Part shown: positions 1 to 8,632 of the stretch, in pieces
How the letters are laid out: each line of letters opens with the position of its first letter
How positions within the stretch are numbered: position 1 is the first letter of the stretch
DNA from: Micromonospora eburnea
GTDB taxonomy: Bacteria; Actinomycetota; Actinomycetes; Mycobacteriales; Micromonosporaceae
Assembly: GCF_900090225.1 (NCBI RefSeq)
Contig: NZ_FMHY01000002.1
Span: 6,572,001-6,636,000, forward strand
DNA length: 64,000 nt
Reading direction: 5' to 3'
Position numbers and translations under genes: made by a program
The notes under the pieces: generated by a model
Told to the model about the DNA's origin: nothing
Seen by the model: the letters and a program-made list of their open reading frames with translations, nothing else
The model's database searches: none

Positions 1-318
1 CAGCGACTGGCTGCCCGGCCAGGCGGCGATCGCGGTGGTCGCGTCGGCGGCCAGCCCGCAGCTGGTCAGCCCGGTCCGGTACGCGTCGTGGAAGATCCGG
101 TCGAGCCGGCCGAACGCCTCATCGTCGATCGCCCGGCCGAGCATATCGGCGTAGTAGTCGGCGATCGGCCGGCGGAACCGCACCCGGTGCTCGTCGGCGG
201 TGACCACCGGACCGCCGGCGCTGGCGAAGGCCACGTTGGTGGCGCGGACCACCAGGTCGAGGTCGTCGAGCAGGGTGCCGTTCCAGTCCCACACCAGGTG
301 GCGTCGCGCAGTGGTCAT
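1..318 (-). CDS. HAD-superfamily hydrolase (3' end cut by window edge)
   Basis: The first 106 residues of a haloacid-dehalogenase family hydrolase are visible; the gene runs off the left edge. Residues 9-19 read VWDWNGTLLDD, which is HAD motif I. Asp11 is the expected nucleophile, and the second acidic position is Asn13, as often seen in phosphoglycolate-phosphatase-like proteins. The following helical stretch fits a C1-type cap. Motifs II to IV lie outside the window, so the substrate cannot be judged; a small phosphomonoester is likely from the family. The ATG at 318 is the first in-frame start before the glutaredoxin gene, which lies upstream on the same strand 20 bp away, suggesting co-transcription. 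Confidence 0.85.
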   Translation of the reverse strand, partial: MTTARRHLVWDWNGTLLDDLDLVVRATNVAFASAGGPVVTADEHRVRFRRPIADYYADMLGRAIDDEAFGRLDRIFHDAYRTGLTSCGLAADATTAIAAWPGSQSL

Positions 319-338
319 CGCTGCACTGTAAGGGCCGG

Positions 339-596
339 TCAGAGCTGCGGCGTGGTCAGGTCCCGCAGCAGCCGCCCCTCCTCCACCCGCCAGTAGCCGT
401 GCTCCTTGCCGTCGAGCAGCACCACCGGCAACCGGTCGCCGTACTCGCGTTCCAGCTCGATGTCCTCGGTGACGTCCTTCTCGATCCAGCGGTCACCGGT
501 GACGGCCACCACCCGGTCGAGCGCCGCCTTCGCGTCCTCGCACAGATGGCAGCCGGGCCGGGTGATCAGGGCGAGCCGGGGGTCACTGCTGGACAT
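339..596 (-). CDS. Glutaredoxin-like (DUF836) thiol protein
   Basis: An 85-residue single-domain thioredoxin-fold protein. The redox motif is PGCHLCEDA, with Cys16 and Cys19 in a CxxC arrangement after the first beta strand. RLPVVLLDG near residue 57 supplies the cis-proline strand. The length is typical of the actinobacterial DUF836 glutaredoxin family; the physiological partner is unknown, and in a mycothiol-using organism it is not expected to depend on glutathione. It is the counterpart, by family and position, of M. tuberculosis Rv0508 as I recall it. It is followed after 20 bp by the HAD gene on the same strand and is divergent from bldN. Confidence 0.88.
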   Translation of the reverse strand: MSSSDPRLALITRPGCHLCEDAKAALDRVVAVTGDRWIEKDVTEDIELEREYGDRLPVVLLDGKEHGYWRVEEGRLLRDLTTPQL

Positions 597-991
597 CGGG
601 TACCTCCGTGCGGATCCGGGTCGGCGGTGCCGGAGACACCGCCGGGCGAAGCTCGGTCGGACCGGGCCAGGTTACGCGCACAGGGCCCGAGCAGCTCCTC
701 CGCCGCCCGGAACCGTCGGCGCGGGACCGCCGCCGCCGGACCGTCGGCGCGACACGCCGAAGGTGCTACGCAAATCGCTCCGACCAGGATTTTCCACTCA
801 AGACCCAACTCCGACGCAAAAGTCAACCGCACACGACGGACAACCGGTCCGCCATGGGTGCGACAGGGCGGGAAATACTTCCGCTCTGTGTAACGGACTT
901 GCCACGCGTGGGTGACGTTGGCCCTATCATCACTCGGGTCGGCTCACCCCATTTGCCGTGAGTCGACACCCCTCAGCCCGAGGAGGCCCCC
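597..991. promoter_or_regulatory. Intergenic region upstream of bldN
   Basis: 395 bp between the divergent glutaredoxin and bldN units. I see no convincing protein gene. A possible -10 hexamer TATCAT lies at 925-930 on the + strand, and GGGTGA/TCACCC half-sites flank it (about 910-915 and 947-952). In Streptomyces bldN is transcribed under BldD control; whether these half-sites are an operator is only a suggestion. The region ends with AGGAGG at 979-984, which serves the small ORF at 992. Confidence 0.35.
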
Positions 992-1138
992 GTGCCTGTG
1001 AGCGCATTGGACCAGCACCTCAAGGGGATCTGCCGCCCGTCGGCACGTCCCGGAACGGCCCTGCCCGGCCGGGGTTTAGGCCGTCCCGCGGCGACGCCGC
1101 GACGGCCGTGCGCCGAGTGGATCGGGGAGGCGCGGTGA
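992..1138 (+). CDS. Possible 48-aa leader ORF coupled to bldN
   Basis: A short ORF starting GTG at 992, with a near-ideal AGGAGG at 979-984 and a 7-nt spacer. It encodes 48 residues beginning MPVSALDQHLKGICRP and ending EWIGEAR. Its TGA (1136-1138) overlaps the GTG start of bldN (1135-1137), so ribosomes finishing it would be placed on the bldN start: a translational-coupling layout. No domain or membrane segment is recognisable and the sequence is Pro/Arg/Gly-rich, so it may work as a translated leader rather than as a stable protein. The alternative is that AGGAGG is fortuitous and bldN is read only from its own weaker site. Confidence 0.4.
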   Translation: MPVSALDQHLKGICRPSARPGTALPGRGLGRPAATPRRPCAEWIGEAR

Positions 1139-2112
1139 CCACGTTCGGTTACGCGGAACGGCCGGCCGGGGTGACCAGCCCGACCCAGCGGACACCGGTC
1201 AACGAGCGGCTGGAGTCGCGCGCCTCGACCGAGGAGATGCGGAGCCTCGCGGTGCGGGCGGGCGAGGGGGCGCGACGGCTCCGCAACCGCTCGCACCCCA
1301 ACGAGGCACCGCCGCGTCCGGCGGTGCCCGGCGGCAACGCGAAGCCCGCCACCAGCCGGCTCAACACCCCGGCCCGGCCGACCATGCCGGCGCAGGGCCG
1401 CCGGGTGGGCGACGCTCCGATGACCGCCGATCCCGGCGAGACCGCCGTGCTGCCGGCGGTGCCGGCCGCCGACACCGCGATCCTGCCGGTGGTGCCGGCC
1501 GCCGCGACCCCGGCCACCGGCTACCCGAGCCGCCCCGATCCGTCCGACCCGGCGACCGAGGTGTGGGCGCTGGTCGAGCGGGCGCAGGCCGGCGAGGCCG
1601 AGGCGTTCGGCCTGATCTACGACCGGTACGTCGACACCGTCTTCCGCTTCGTCTACTTCCGGGTCGGCAACCGGCAGCTCGCCGAGGACCTCACCTCCGA
1701 CACCTTCCTCCGGGCGCTCAAGCGGATCGGCAGCTTCACGTGGCAGGGGCGCGACCTGGGCGCCTGGCTGGTCACCATCGCCCGCAACCTGGTCGCCGAC
1801 CACTTCAAGTCGGGGCGGTACCGGCTGGAGGTCACCACCGGCGACGTACTCGACGCCGATCGGGAGGACCGGGGGCCGGAGGGCAGCCCGGAGGCGGCGG
1901 TGGTCGAGCACATCACCAACGTCGCGCTGCTCACCGCGGTCAAGCAGCTCAACCCGGAGCAGCAGGAATGCATCGTGCTCCGCTTCCTCCAGGGCTTCTC
2001 GGTCGCCGAGACGGCCCGCGCGATGGGCAAGAACGAGGGCGCCATCAAGGCGTTGCAGTACCGGGCGGTCCGGGCGCTGGCCCGGTTGCTGCCCGACGGT
2101 TTTCAGCCCTGA
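1135..2112 (+). CDS. bldN: BldN-type ECF sigma factor with long N-terminal extension
   Basis: A 325-residue extracytoplasmic-function sigma factor. Region 2 starts near residue 143 (ATEVWALVERAQ, then DRYVDTVFRFVYFR), and region 4 near residue 270 (LNPEQQECIVLRFLQGF) ends in the HTH AMGKNEGAIKALQYRAVRAL, the signature of Streptomyces BldN. BldN directs a developmental regulon and is held by the membrane anti-sigma RsbN, whose homologue follows here. Streptomyces BldN is made as a pro-protein; this extension of about 142 residues is longer and rich in Pro/Ala, with repeated LPAVPAADTAIL-like segments. The GTG at 1135 follows GGGGAGG (1124-1130). Starts further upstream in frame lack a ribosome site. 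Confidence 0.9.
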   Translation: MTTFGYAERPAGVTSPTQRTPVNERLESRASTEEMRSLAVRAGEGARRLRNRSHPNEAPPRPAVPGGNAKPATSRLNTPARPTMPAQGRRVGDAPMTADPGETAVLPAVPAADTAILPVVPAAATPATGYPSRPDPSDPATEVWALVERAQAGEAEAFGLIYDRYVDTVFRFVYFRVGNRQLAEDLTSDTFLRALKRIGSFTWQGRDLGAWLVTIARNLVADHFKSGRYRLEVTTGDVLDADREDRGPEGSPEAAVVEHITNVALLTAVKQLNPEQQECIVLRFLQGFSVAETARAMGKNEGAIKALQYRAVRALARLLPDGFQP

Positions 2113-2394
2113 TCCCCCACCCCTCGGCGCTCCGTCGGGTGTGGACCCTGTGCGCCTCCACCCAGCAGTGACGACGATCACTCCTTGTGATTAGCCATCG
2201 CCGCCCCCGTAACCGCCGACCGGCGCGGTCCGTTTCTCCGGGTGCGACCAGTGGTTGTCCCGGCGTCCCCCGGGCCACCCGGTCCGGCGGGTACGGTCGA
2301 TCGTTCCTCCTCGACCGTCGGCGTCACGCTGCCACCGGTCGCTGGTGACGACAACGGCCGAGGAGGCCGTGACCAGCGAGAGGGGGTGCCTGCG

Positions 2395-3249
2395 GTGGAC
2401 AGCGACCTCTTCTCCCGTCGGCGTGCCGAGCGCTTCGCACAGCTCCTCGACGAGGCCAACGGCGGCCGGCGGCACCATGTCCGCTCCCGGGCCGACGACG
2501 AACTCGCCGCGCTCGTCGCGGTGGGCCGGCGACTCGCCGCCGACCCACCGGCCGTCGAGGTCGACGCGGAGTTCCGCACCGGGCTGCGCGCGATGCTGGT
2601 CGCCACCGCCGAGCGGGAGGGTGTCGGGGCCCCGGCGCAGCCGACGACCGCCCCGGCCAGCACCGGCGTACGCGCGGTGACCGGGCGACGGGTCCGCGCC
2701 CGGGGCGCGATCCTGGTCGGGGTGGCGGCCGGCGCGATCGCCCTCTCCGGCATCTCCGCCGCCAGCGAGAACGCGCTCCCCGGCGATGCCCTCTACGGCA
2801 TGAAGCGCTCCACCGAACGGGCCCAGCTCGCCCTGGCCAGCTCGGACGTGAGTCGCGGCCAGCTCTTCCTCGACTTCGCCCGGACCCGGCTCGACGAGGC
2901 AGCCACGGTCCATGGCGACCGGGTCGGGTTCAGCGCCGTCCTGGACGACATGGATGCGGACACCCGGCAGGGCGTACGCCTGCTGGCCACGGCGGCCGTG
3001 CAGCGCGCCGACGCGACGGGGCTGAACGCGATCGACGCGTTCGTCACCGGCCAGCGGCGCGCGGTCAGCGGGCTGCTGGACCGGGTGGACCACGTCGAGC
3101 GGGACCGTACGCACCGGTCGCTGGACCTGCTCGACGCCGTCGGCCGGCGCGCCGACGGGATTCGCGCCGCGATCGCCTGCGGGCTGTCGGCGCCGGTGGC
3201 CAGCGACGCGCTCGGCCCGAATCCGGACGCCTGCCCCGCCGACCGCTGA
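2395..3249 (+). CDS. rsbN: RsbN-like anti-sigma factor (DUF5667)
   Basis: About 284 residues. An N-terminal cytoplasmic part with RRRAERFAQLLDEA is followed by a single membrane span near residues 105-125 (ILVGVAAGAIALSGISAA), then the DUF5667 signature ALPGDALYGMKRSTER and a helical extracytoplasmic region. This matches RsbN, the dedicated anti-sigma of BldN, encoded directly downstream in Streptomyces. It would sequester BldN at the membrane until development. The start could be GTG 2395 (chosen, about 8 nt after GAGAGGGGG) or GTG 2386. The 282-bp gap after bldN allows separate regulation. Confidence 0.85.
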   Translation: MDSDLFSRRRAERFAQLLDEANGGRRHHVRSRADDELAALVAVGRRLAADPPAVEVDAEFRTGLRAMLVATAEREGVGAPAQPTTAPASTGVRAVTGRRVRARGAILVGVAAGAIALSGISAASENALPGDALYGMKRSTERAQLALASSDVSRGQLFLDFARTRLDEAATVHGDRVGFSAVLDDMDADTRQGVRLLATAAVQRADATGLNAIDAFVTGQRRAVSGLLDRVDHVERDRTHRSLDLLDAVGRRADGIRAAIACGLSAPVASDALGPNPDACPADR

Positions 3250-3371
3250 CCGCCCGGCCCCGGTCGGCGCGGGAGCCTGCCGTCCCCGCCACACCGCACG
3301 CCGTGGCCGTCCGCCCGGCACACCCGCCCGGATAGGCTCGACAGGCGGGGATGCCGAGGGAGGAGGTCACC

Positions 3372-4253
3372 ATGGTCCGGACCCGGAAGGTGACGGTCAG
3401 CACCGACGCCCACGGCCACACGGTCACCGGCTCGGAGGCCCCGGAGGCAACCCGGGAGGCCCCGACGCCCGACCCCACCACCGCCGCCGCCTTCTTCGAC
3501 GTGGACAACACGATGATGCAGGGCGCCTCGATCTACTGGTTCGCCCGCGGGCTGGCCGCCCGGAAATACTTCACCACCGGCGACCTGGCCCGGTTCGCCT
3601 GGCAGCAGGCGAGGTTCCGACTGTTCGCCACCGAGCGCGCCGGGGACATGTCGCAGGCCAAGGAGGCCGCGCTCGCCTTCATCCAGGGCTGGCGGGTCGA
3701 CGACGTGGAACGGCTCGCGGAGGAGATCTTCGACGAGCTGATGGCGCCCCGGATCTGGGCCGGCACCCGCCGGCTGGCGCAGCGGCACCTGGACGCGGGT
3801 GAGCGGGTGTGGCTGGTCAGCGCCGCCCCGGTCGAGATCGGCCGGGTCATCGCGACCCGGCTCGGGCTGACCGGGGCCATCGGCACCGTCGCCGAGGTGG
3901 TCGACGGGACGTACACCGGCCGGCTGGTCGGCGACCTCATGCACGGGCCGGCCAAGGCCGAGGCGGTGACCCGGCTCGCCGCGCTCGAAGGGCTGGTCCT
4001 TGACCACTGCGCGGCCTACAGCGACTCCGTCAACGACCTGCCGATGCTCTCGGTCGTGGGTCACCCGGTGGCGATCAACCCCGATCCGGCGCTGCTGCGG
4101 CAGGCCCGCCGGCGCGGCTGGGACGTCCGGGACTTCCGCACCGGACGTCGGGCGGCCAAGATCGCGGTGCCGTCGACGGCCGCCGCCGGGCTGCTCGCCG
4201 GCGCGGTCACCGCCGGTCTGGCGCTGCACCGCCGCCGTCACCGCGCCGACTGA
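3372..4253 (+). CDS. HAD-IB family phosphatase (SerB1-like), C-terminal membrane tail
   Basis: A 293-residue HAD-IB hydrolase. Motif I is AAFFDVDNTMM (nucleophile near Asp43), motif II is LVSAAP near 148, and motif III/IV is YSDSVNDLPML near 216, all intact. The family includes phosphoserine phosphatase-like and lysophospholipid phosphatase-like enzymes; the substrate here is unknown. A hydrophobic segment near residues 265-288 (AAAGLLAGAVTAGLAL) followed by Arg/His suggests a membrane anchor. ATG 3372 is chosen because GGGAGGAGG sits directly upstream. It resembles M. tuberculosis Rv0505c. The next gene, a glycerolipid acyltransferase, is convergent, and a role in phospholipid turnover is a plausible inference. 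Confidence 0.87.
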   Translation: MVRTRKVTVSTDAHGHTVTGSEAPEATREAPTPDPTTAAAFFDVDNTMMQGASIYWFARGLAARKYFTTGDLARFAWQQARFRLFATERAGDMSQAKEAALAFIQGWRVDDVERLAEEIFDELMAPRIWAGTRRLAQRHLDAGERVWLVSAAPVEIGRVIATRLGLTGAIGTVAEVVDGTYTGRLVGDLMHGPAKAEAVTRLAALEGLVLDHCAAYSDSVNDLPMLSVVGHPVAINPDPALLRQARRRGWDVRDFRTGRRAAKIAVPSTAAAGLLAGAVTAGLALHRRRHRAD

Positions 4254-4280
4254 TCCCGCCCTGGCACTGGCCACAGGCCG

Positions 4281-4340
4281 GCAACTTCGGGGAAACTGCT
4301 GCCTCCCGCCCCTGGCAGGCAGCACCTTCGGCGAAGTTGC
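4281..4340. terminator. Bidirectional hairpin between convergent genes
   Basis: Two nested inverted repeats lie between convergent genes: GCAACTTCG (4281-4289) with CGAAGTTGC (4332-4340), and TGCTGCCT (4297-4304) with AGGCAGCA (4317-4324). Position and strength fit a two-way terminator. There is no U-tract, as is usual in high-GC actinomycetes. Confidence 0.65.
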
Positions 4341-4379
4341 GCGGACCTCGGACCCGCTCGGGCAGGGACGGGTCGGGCG

Positions 4380-5477
4380 TCAGGGGCCGAACGGGTCGGG
4401 GCGGCGTTCGAGGAGCTTGTACAGGGTCTGCTGGATGGTCTCCCGCACCTGGTCGGCGAGGTTGAACACGACCAGCGGGTCGTCCGCCGAGTCACGCAGG
4501 TGCGCGGTGGGGATCGGTGGACAGAACTCGATCAGCCACTTGCTCGGCAGCGGCACCATGCCCAGCGGCCCCAACCAGGGAAACGTCGGCGTGATCGGGA
4601 AGTAGGGCAGCTTGAGCAGCCGGGCGAGCGGCTTGATGTCGGCGAGCATCGGATAGATCTCCTCGCCGCCCACGATCGCCACCGGCACGATCGGCGTGCC
4701 GGTGCGCAGCGCGGCCGAGACGAAGCCACCCCGGCCGAACCGCTGGAGCTTGTAGCGGTCGGCGTAGAGCTTGCCGACCCCCTTGAACCCCTCCGGGAAG
4801 ACGCCGACCAGCTCGCCGTTGCCGAGCAGCCGTTCCGCGTCCGGGTTGCAGGCCACCGTCCCGCCGGTCTTGCGGGCGATCTCGGAGACCACCGGCATCC
4901 GGAAGACCAGGTCGGCGCCGAGCAGCCGCAGATAGCGATGTGCCGGGTGCTGGTCGTGCAGCGCGGTTGCCAGCACCAGCGCGTCCAGTGCGACGGTGCC
5001 GGCGTGGTTGCCGACCACCAGGCCGGGACCGGATTCCGGCACGTGCTCCACGCCGCTGACCTCGGTGCGGAACCAGTCCCGGTAGAGCAGCCGGACCAGC
5101 GGGTGGAAGACCGCGTCGGTCAGCTCCGGATCGAAGCCGAACTCGTCCACCTCGTAGTCACCGGAGAGCCGCCGCCGCAGAAAGGCGAGACCGTTGGCGA
5201 CCTTGCGGTCCCAGTGGTCGCCGGGCCGGTCCGCCACCGCCGGCCCGGGCGGCGCGACCGGGGCGTCGGCCCGCGGCTCGCCCGCCGCCTCCGCCGGCTC
5301 GTCGGCGGAGGTGTCCGGCTCGTCGAGCGACGTGTCCGGCCCGCCGCTCGGTGCCGGGTCGGCGGCGGTCGCCGCGGTGCGTCGGTGCCCGTTGCGCCGC
5401 GCCGGCTCCGCGTCCGGCCCGGGCACGGTCAGCGGTACGTCGTAGCGGGCCTCGCCCGGCTCCTCGGGCCCGCTCAC
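4380..5477 (-). CDS. 1-acyl-glycerol-3-phosphate acyltransferase family protein (PlsC-like)
   Basis: A 365-residue protein. The first 100 or so residues are low-complexity (Asp/Glu/Pro/Ala-rich, with repeated DEPDTS-like words). The rest is a PlsC-like acyltransferase: NHAGTVALDAL near residue 156 is the His/Asp catalytic block, with the Asp one turn further away than in classical HX4D, and GVFPEGFKGVGK near 226 is the phosphate-binding block. It would acylate a glycerolipid or related acceptor at the membrane. GTG 5477 overlaps the TGA of the upstream epimerase (GTGA), so the two are translationally coupled. It matches the position of M. tuberculosis Rv0502 as recalled. Confidence 0.87.
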   Translation of the reverse strand: MSGPEEPGEARYDVPLTVPGPDAEPARRNGHRRTAATAADPAPSGGPDTSLDEPDTSADEPAEAAGEPRADAPVAPPGPAVADRPGDHWDRKVANGLAFLRRRLSGDYEVDEFGFDPELTDAVFHPLVRLLYRDWFRTEVSGVEHVPESGPGLVVGNHAGTVALDALVLATALHDQHPAHRYLRLLGADLVFRMPVVSEIARKTGGTVACNPDAERLLGNGELVGVFPEGFKGVGKLYADRYKLQRFGRGGFVSAALRTGTPIVPVAIVGGEEIYPMLADIKPLARLLKLPYFPITPTFPWLGPLGMVPLPSKWLIEFCPPIPTAHLRDSADDPLVVFNLADQVRETIQQTLYKLLERRPDPFGP

Positions 5478-6547
5478 GGCCGCTCCCGCACGGCGGCCCG
5501 GGCCTGCCGGATGCCCTCCAGCACCAGCCACTCGGCTACGGCGAGCTGGTCCCGGGTCACCACCACGCCGCCGTGGTGCGCCCGGATGAAGTCCTCGAAG
5601 GCGGCGGCGGTCGAGCGGGGCGTGAAGCCGAACTCGCGTTCCAGCCTCGTGGTGTCCACCACCCGGCCGTGCACGAAGAGGTCGACCTGGTCCAGCCCGT
5701 ACCGGCCGAAGCCCAGGGTGCGGGCGATCGCGGCGGCCCCGGACATCCCTGGTTCCAGCACCGGTACGGCCACCCGGCCCGCCCGGCGGATCGCCTGCGA
5801 CAGGGAGAGCACCCCCGGCCCGGCGACGTTGTACGTCCCCGGGTGGTCCTCGGCGACCGAGCGGTGCAGCACCTCCAGGGCGTCGTCGAAGTGGACGAAC
5901 TGGAGCCGGGGATCCCGGCCGAAGACGGTGGGCACCACCGGCTGGGAGAAGTAGCGGGTGAGCGTGGTGTCCGCGGTGGAGCCGATGAACGGCGCGAAGC
6001 GCAGCACGGTGGCGGTGACGTCGGGGCGGCGGCGGCGGAACCCGCGGACGTACCCCTCGATGTCGAGGATGTCGCGGCCGAAACCGCCGCGTGGCACCTC
6101 CCGCGGCTCGGTCTCCTCGGTGAAGACGGCGGGGTCGCGGAACGACACACCGTATGCGGCGGTCGAGGACCGGACCACCAGCTTGCGCAGCCGCGGCGCC
6201 CGCTGGCAGGCGGCGAGCAACTGCATGGTGCCGATGACGTTCTGTTCCTTCATCGCCGCGCGGCCGCCGTGCTGCGGATCGGGCGCGCTGACCAGCGCGA
6301 GATGCACCACCGCGTCGACGTCCAGGTCGATGAGCAGGGCACTGAGCGAGTCGAGGTCGAGGCGAATCCGCTCGACCCCGTCCAGCAGGTCGGTGAGCTC
6401 GGCGCCGGGGGGCGCCGGGTCGACCCCGATGACGCGCTCGATGCGCGGGTCGGCGGCGAGGCGCGCGGCGACGTGCGCGCCGAGGTAGCGCCCGACCCCG
6501 GTCACGACGACGACCCCCGGAGCACCGGGGGTGCCACCGGGGGTCAT
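5474..6547 (-). CDS. NAD-dependent epimerase/dehydratase family protein
   Basis: An extended short-chain dehydrogenase fold of 357 residues. The nucleotide-binding motif VVTGVGRYLGA is near residues 11-21, the acidic strand IGVDPAPP follows, and SSTAAYG marks the catalytic-Ser strand. Where classical enzymes have YxxxK, this one reads GFGRDILDIEGYV, so the Tyr/Lys pair is not evident; the same region in mycobacterial Rv0501-like proteins is also divergent. The substrate is unknown. ATG 6547 (AAGGCG upstream) is preferred; an in-frame GTG at 6592 would add 15 residues. Overlap with the acyltransferase start implies a shared function, perhaps in a lipid or envelope pathway. Confidence 0.85.
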   Translation of the reverse strand: MTPGGTPGAPGVVVVTGVGRYLGAHVAARLAADPRIERVIGVDPAPPGAELTDLLDGVERIRLDLDSLSALLIDLDVDAVVHLALVSAPDPQHGGRAAMKEQNVIGTMQLLAACQRAPRLRKLVVRSSTAAYGVSFRDPAVFTEETEPREVPRGGFGRDILDIEGYVRGFRRRRPDVTATVLRFAPFIGSTADTTLTRYFSQPVVPTVFGRDPRLQFVHFDDALEVLHRSVAEDHPGTYNVAGPGVLSLSQAIRRAGRVAVPVLEPGMSGAAAIARTLGFGRYGLDQVDLFVHGRVVDTTRLEREFGFTPRSTAAAFEDFIRAHHGGVVVTRDQLAVAEWLVLEGIRQARAAVRERP

Positions 6548-6667
6548 GTCGCGCGCCTTGCCCGGCAGGCGGGATCGAGCCGAGACGTCCACGGCCTGAT
6601 CACCTGAGCCTCCGACGGTCGACTGTTGGCAAGTGTTGCCGGGTGCCGGGCCGCAGCCCGGCCCCGG

Positions 6668-6769
6668 TCACTTGCCGAGACGGCGACGCTGGACGCGGGT
6701 CTTGCGCAGCAGCTTGCGGTGCTTCTTCTTAGCCATGCGCTTGCGGCGCTTCTTGACCACCGAGCCCAT
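6668..6769 (-). CDS. Short basic ribosome-associated protein (AURKAIP1/COX24 domain, bS22-like)
   Basis: A 33-residue, extremely basic peptide, MGSVVKKRRKRMAKKKHRK followed by LLRKTRVQRRRLGK. This is the hallmark of the small actinobacterial ribosomal protein bS22 (AURKAIP1/COX24 domain), which binds near the decoding region of the 30S subunit; the M. tuberculosis counterpart is Rv0500B. GAAAGG lies 7 nt before ATG 6769. It sits between the epimerase and the HTH gene, in the same order as in mycobacteria and Streptomyces. Confidence 0.9.
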   Translation of the reverse strand: MGSVVKKRRKRMAKKKHRKLLRKTRVQRRRLGK

Positions 6770-6989
6770 ACGACAGCCTTTCGATGCAACATGCGGGGCG
6801 GACCGGGCGACACCACCACGGGTGGCGTCGATGACCGCTTGCGGACAACGGACCGGACCAGCGTAGTGGGCAGGGCACACCGGCATGCGGTCACGATCGG
6901 AGTCCAGGGTAGCCGGAGCGCGTCAGCAGGACCAACGCGCCCCCGTCGATGCCCGTTACGTCGCACTCGACGGCCTGGCCGGCGGCGCG

Positions 6990-7199
6990 TCAGGCGGTCT
7001 CCTGAAACGCACCCCGAAGGTACTCGTGAACGGCGTGCTCGGGCACCCGGAACGATCGACCGACCCGCACCGCGGTCAGCTCACCGCTGTGCACGAGACG
7101 ATAGACCGTCATCTTGGACACCCGCATGACCGTCGCCACCTCGGCAACGGTCAGGAACCTGACATCCGACAGTCGAGCGTCGGACTGCGACCCGGCCAT
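6990..7199 (-). CDS. Excisionase-type HTH DNA-binding protein (BdtA/Rv0500A-like)
   Basis: A 69-residue winged-HTH protein of the excisionase/MerR-like class. VRFLTVAEVATVMRVSKM then TVYRLVHSGELTAVRVGRSF covers the whole DNA-binding domain, leaving only a short tail (VHEYLRGAF). It is nearly identical in pattern to Streptomyces SCO3328 (bdtA, a BldD target as I recall) and M. tuberculosis Rv0500A, so it is a conserved core gene and not a prophage excisionase. It lies downstream of the exporter operon and upstream of the bS22-like gene, all on the minus strand; the 248-bp upstream gap probably holds its own promoter. Confidence 0.88.
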   Translation of the reverse strand: MAGSQSDARLSDVRFLTVAEVATVMRVSKMTVYRLVHSGELTAVRVGRSFRVPEHAVHEYLRGAFQETA

Positions 7200-7447
7200 G
7201 GCTCACCGACCCATTCCCGTGCCCGGCGCGTGCCGCCGGGGCGGGTTGCTCCCGCCACGACGAGCGACGCGCGTGTTACCAGTACGGTAGCGGGACGGCT
7301 GTGACCGGCGCGATCCCTTCCTGCGATTGATCATGGAACGCCCGCCGCCTCCCCGCTCACCACCTGGCGTTTTCCACCCGGAAGAGCGGCACGTCCGATC
7401 CCGTGAGCGGGTCCCCGGAGCAGCCGGGCTGGCTCCCGCTCCGAGCG

Positions 7448-8632
7448 TCACTCGGCCCGCAGCGCCACCACCGGATCGAGCCGACCGGCCCGCTGGGCCG
7501 GGACCACCCCGAAGACGATGCCGACCCCGGCCGATACGCCGAAGGCGAGCGCCAACGACCACCAGGTGATCGCCGCCGGGATCGGCGAGACCGCGTCGAC
7601 CAGCAGCGCGGTGCCCACGCCCAGCGCCATCCCGGTCAACCCGCCGATCGAGGTGAGCAGCACCGCCTCCAGCAGGAACTGCACCCCGATGTCCCGGGGT
7701 CGGGCGCCGACCGCCTTGCGCAGGCCGATCTCGCGGGTCCGCTCGCGTACCGAGACGAGCATGATGTTGGAGACCCCCACCCCGCCGACCAGCAGCGAGA
7801 TGCCGGCGATCGCGGCCAGTACGCCGGTGAGCACCCCGAGGATGTCGCCGAGCACACCGAGGATCTGCTGCTGGGTGACGGCGCTGAACTCGGTGTCCGG
7901 GTGCCGGCGGGACAGCTCCGCGACGATCCGGTCGCCGAGTTGGCCGATCTGCTCCCGGTCCGGGGCCTTGACCGCGATGCCGTCGATCCGCTGGGTGCCC
8001 CAGAGCCGCTGCGCGGCGGTCACCGGGATGTGCACCTCGTCGTCCCGGTCCACCCCGAGGCTCTGACCGAGCGGGGTGAAGACGCCGATCACCCGGAACC
8101 GGACCCCGGCCAGCGCGAGCTGCTGGCCGAGCGGGTCCCGGTCGGGGAAGAGCGCCCGGGCCACCGACGCCCCGAGCACCGCGACCCGCCGGCTGGTGTC
8201 CACGTCGGCGCCGGTGAGGTAGCGACCCCGGGCCAGCGAGCGGGTGAAGACCGCCGGGGTGGTTTCCAGGACGCCCTGCACGGTGGCGAAGTCGGATCGG
8301 GTGCCGGCCCGGACGGTCGCGCCGGAGGCGATGGTGACGGCCACCCGCCCCGGGTCGCCCACCACCCGGGAGACCGCGTCCACGTCCTTGAGATCCAGCG
8401 GCGAGACCACCGGGGCGTTGCCGACCTCGATCCGACCGGGAACCACCAGCAGCAGGTTGGAGCCGAGCCCCTCCACCTGCTGCTCGACCATCTGCTTGGT
8501 GCCGGTGCCGATGGCCACCAGCAGCACCACCGAGGCGACCCCGATGATCACCCCGAGCATGGTCAGCGCGCTGCGCAGCCGGTTCGCCCGCAGCGCGTCC
8601 AGCGCCACCCGCCAGGCTTCGGTGATCCTCAC
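7448..8632 (-). CDS. ABC transporter permease, MacB/FtsX type
   Basis: A 394-residue permease with the MacB architecture. TM1 lies near residues 20-42 (LTMLGVIIGVASVVLLVAI), a large extracytoplasmic domain covers about 45-270, and three C-terminal helices follow (GVLAAIAGISLLVGGVGVSN, LLTSIGGLTGMALGVG, SLALAFGVSAGVGIVFGV). MacB-type permeases do not make a classical channel; they drive extrusion mechanically with an adaptor protein. GTG 8632 overlaps the ATPase stop (GTGA). Together with the two upstream genes it forms a tight three-gene exporter operon; the substrate (peptide, siderophore, macrolide or lipoprotein) is unknown. Confidence 0.92.
   Translation of the reverse strand: MRITEAWRVALDALRANRLRSALTMLGVIIGVASVVLLVAIGTGTKQMVEQQVEGLGSNLLLVVPGRIEVGNAPVVSPLDLKDVDAVSRVVGDPGRVAVTIASGATVRAGTRSDFATVQGVLETTPAVFTRSLARGRYLTGADVDTSRRVAVLGASVARALFPDRDPLGQQLALAGVRFRVIGVFTPLGQSLGVDRDDEVHIPVTAAQRLWGTQRIDGIAVKAPDREQIGQLGDRIVAELSRRHPDTEFSAVTQQQILGVLGDILGVLTGVLAAIAGISLLVGGVGVSNIMLVSVRERTREIGLRKAVGARPRDIGVQFLLEAVLLTSIGGLTGMALGVGTALLVDAVSPIPAAITWWSLALAFGVSAGVGIVFGVVPAQRAGRLDPVVALRAE

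Noticed and set aside
6990..7199. Excisionase of an integrated element
   Set aside because: No integrase, attachment-site repeat or phage gene is nearby, and the same gene is a conserved core gene in mycobacteria and Streptomyces.
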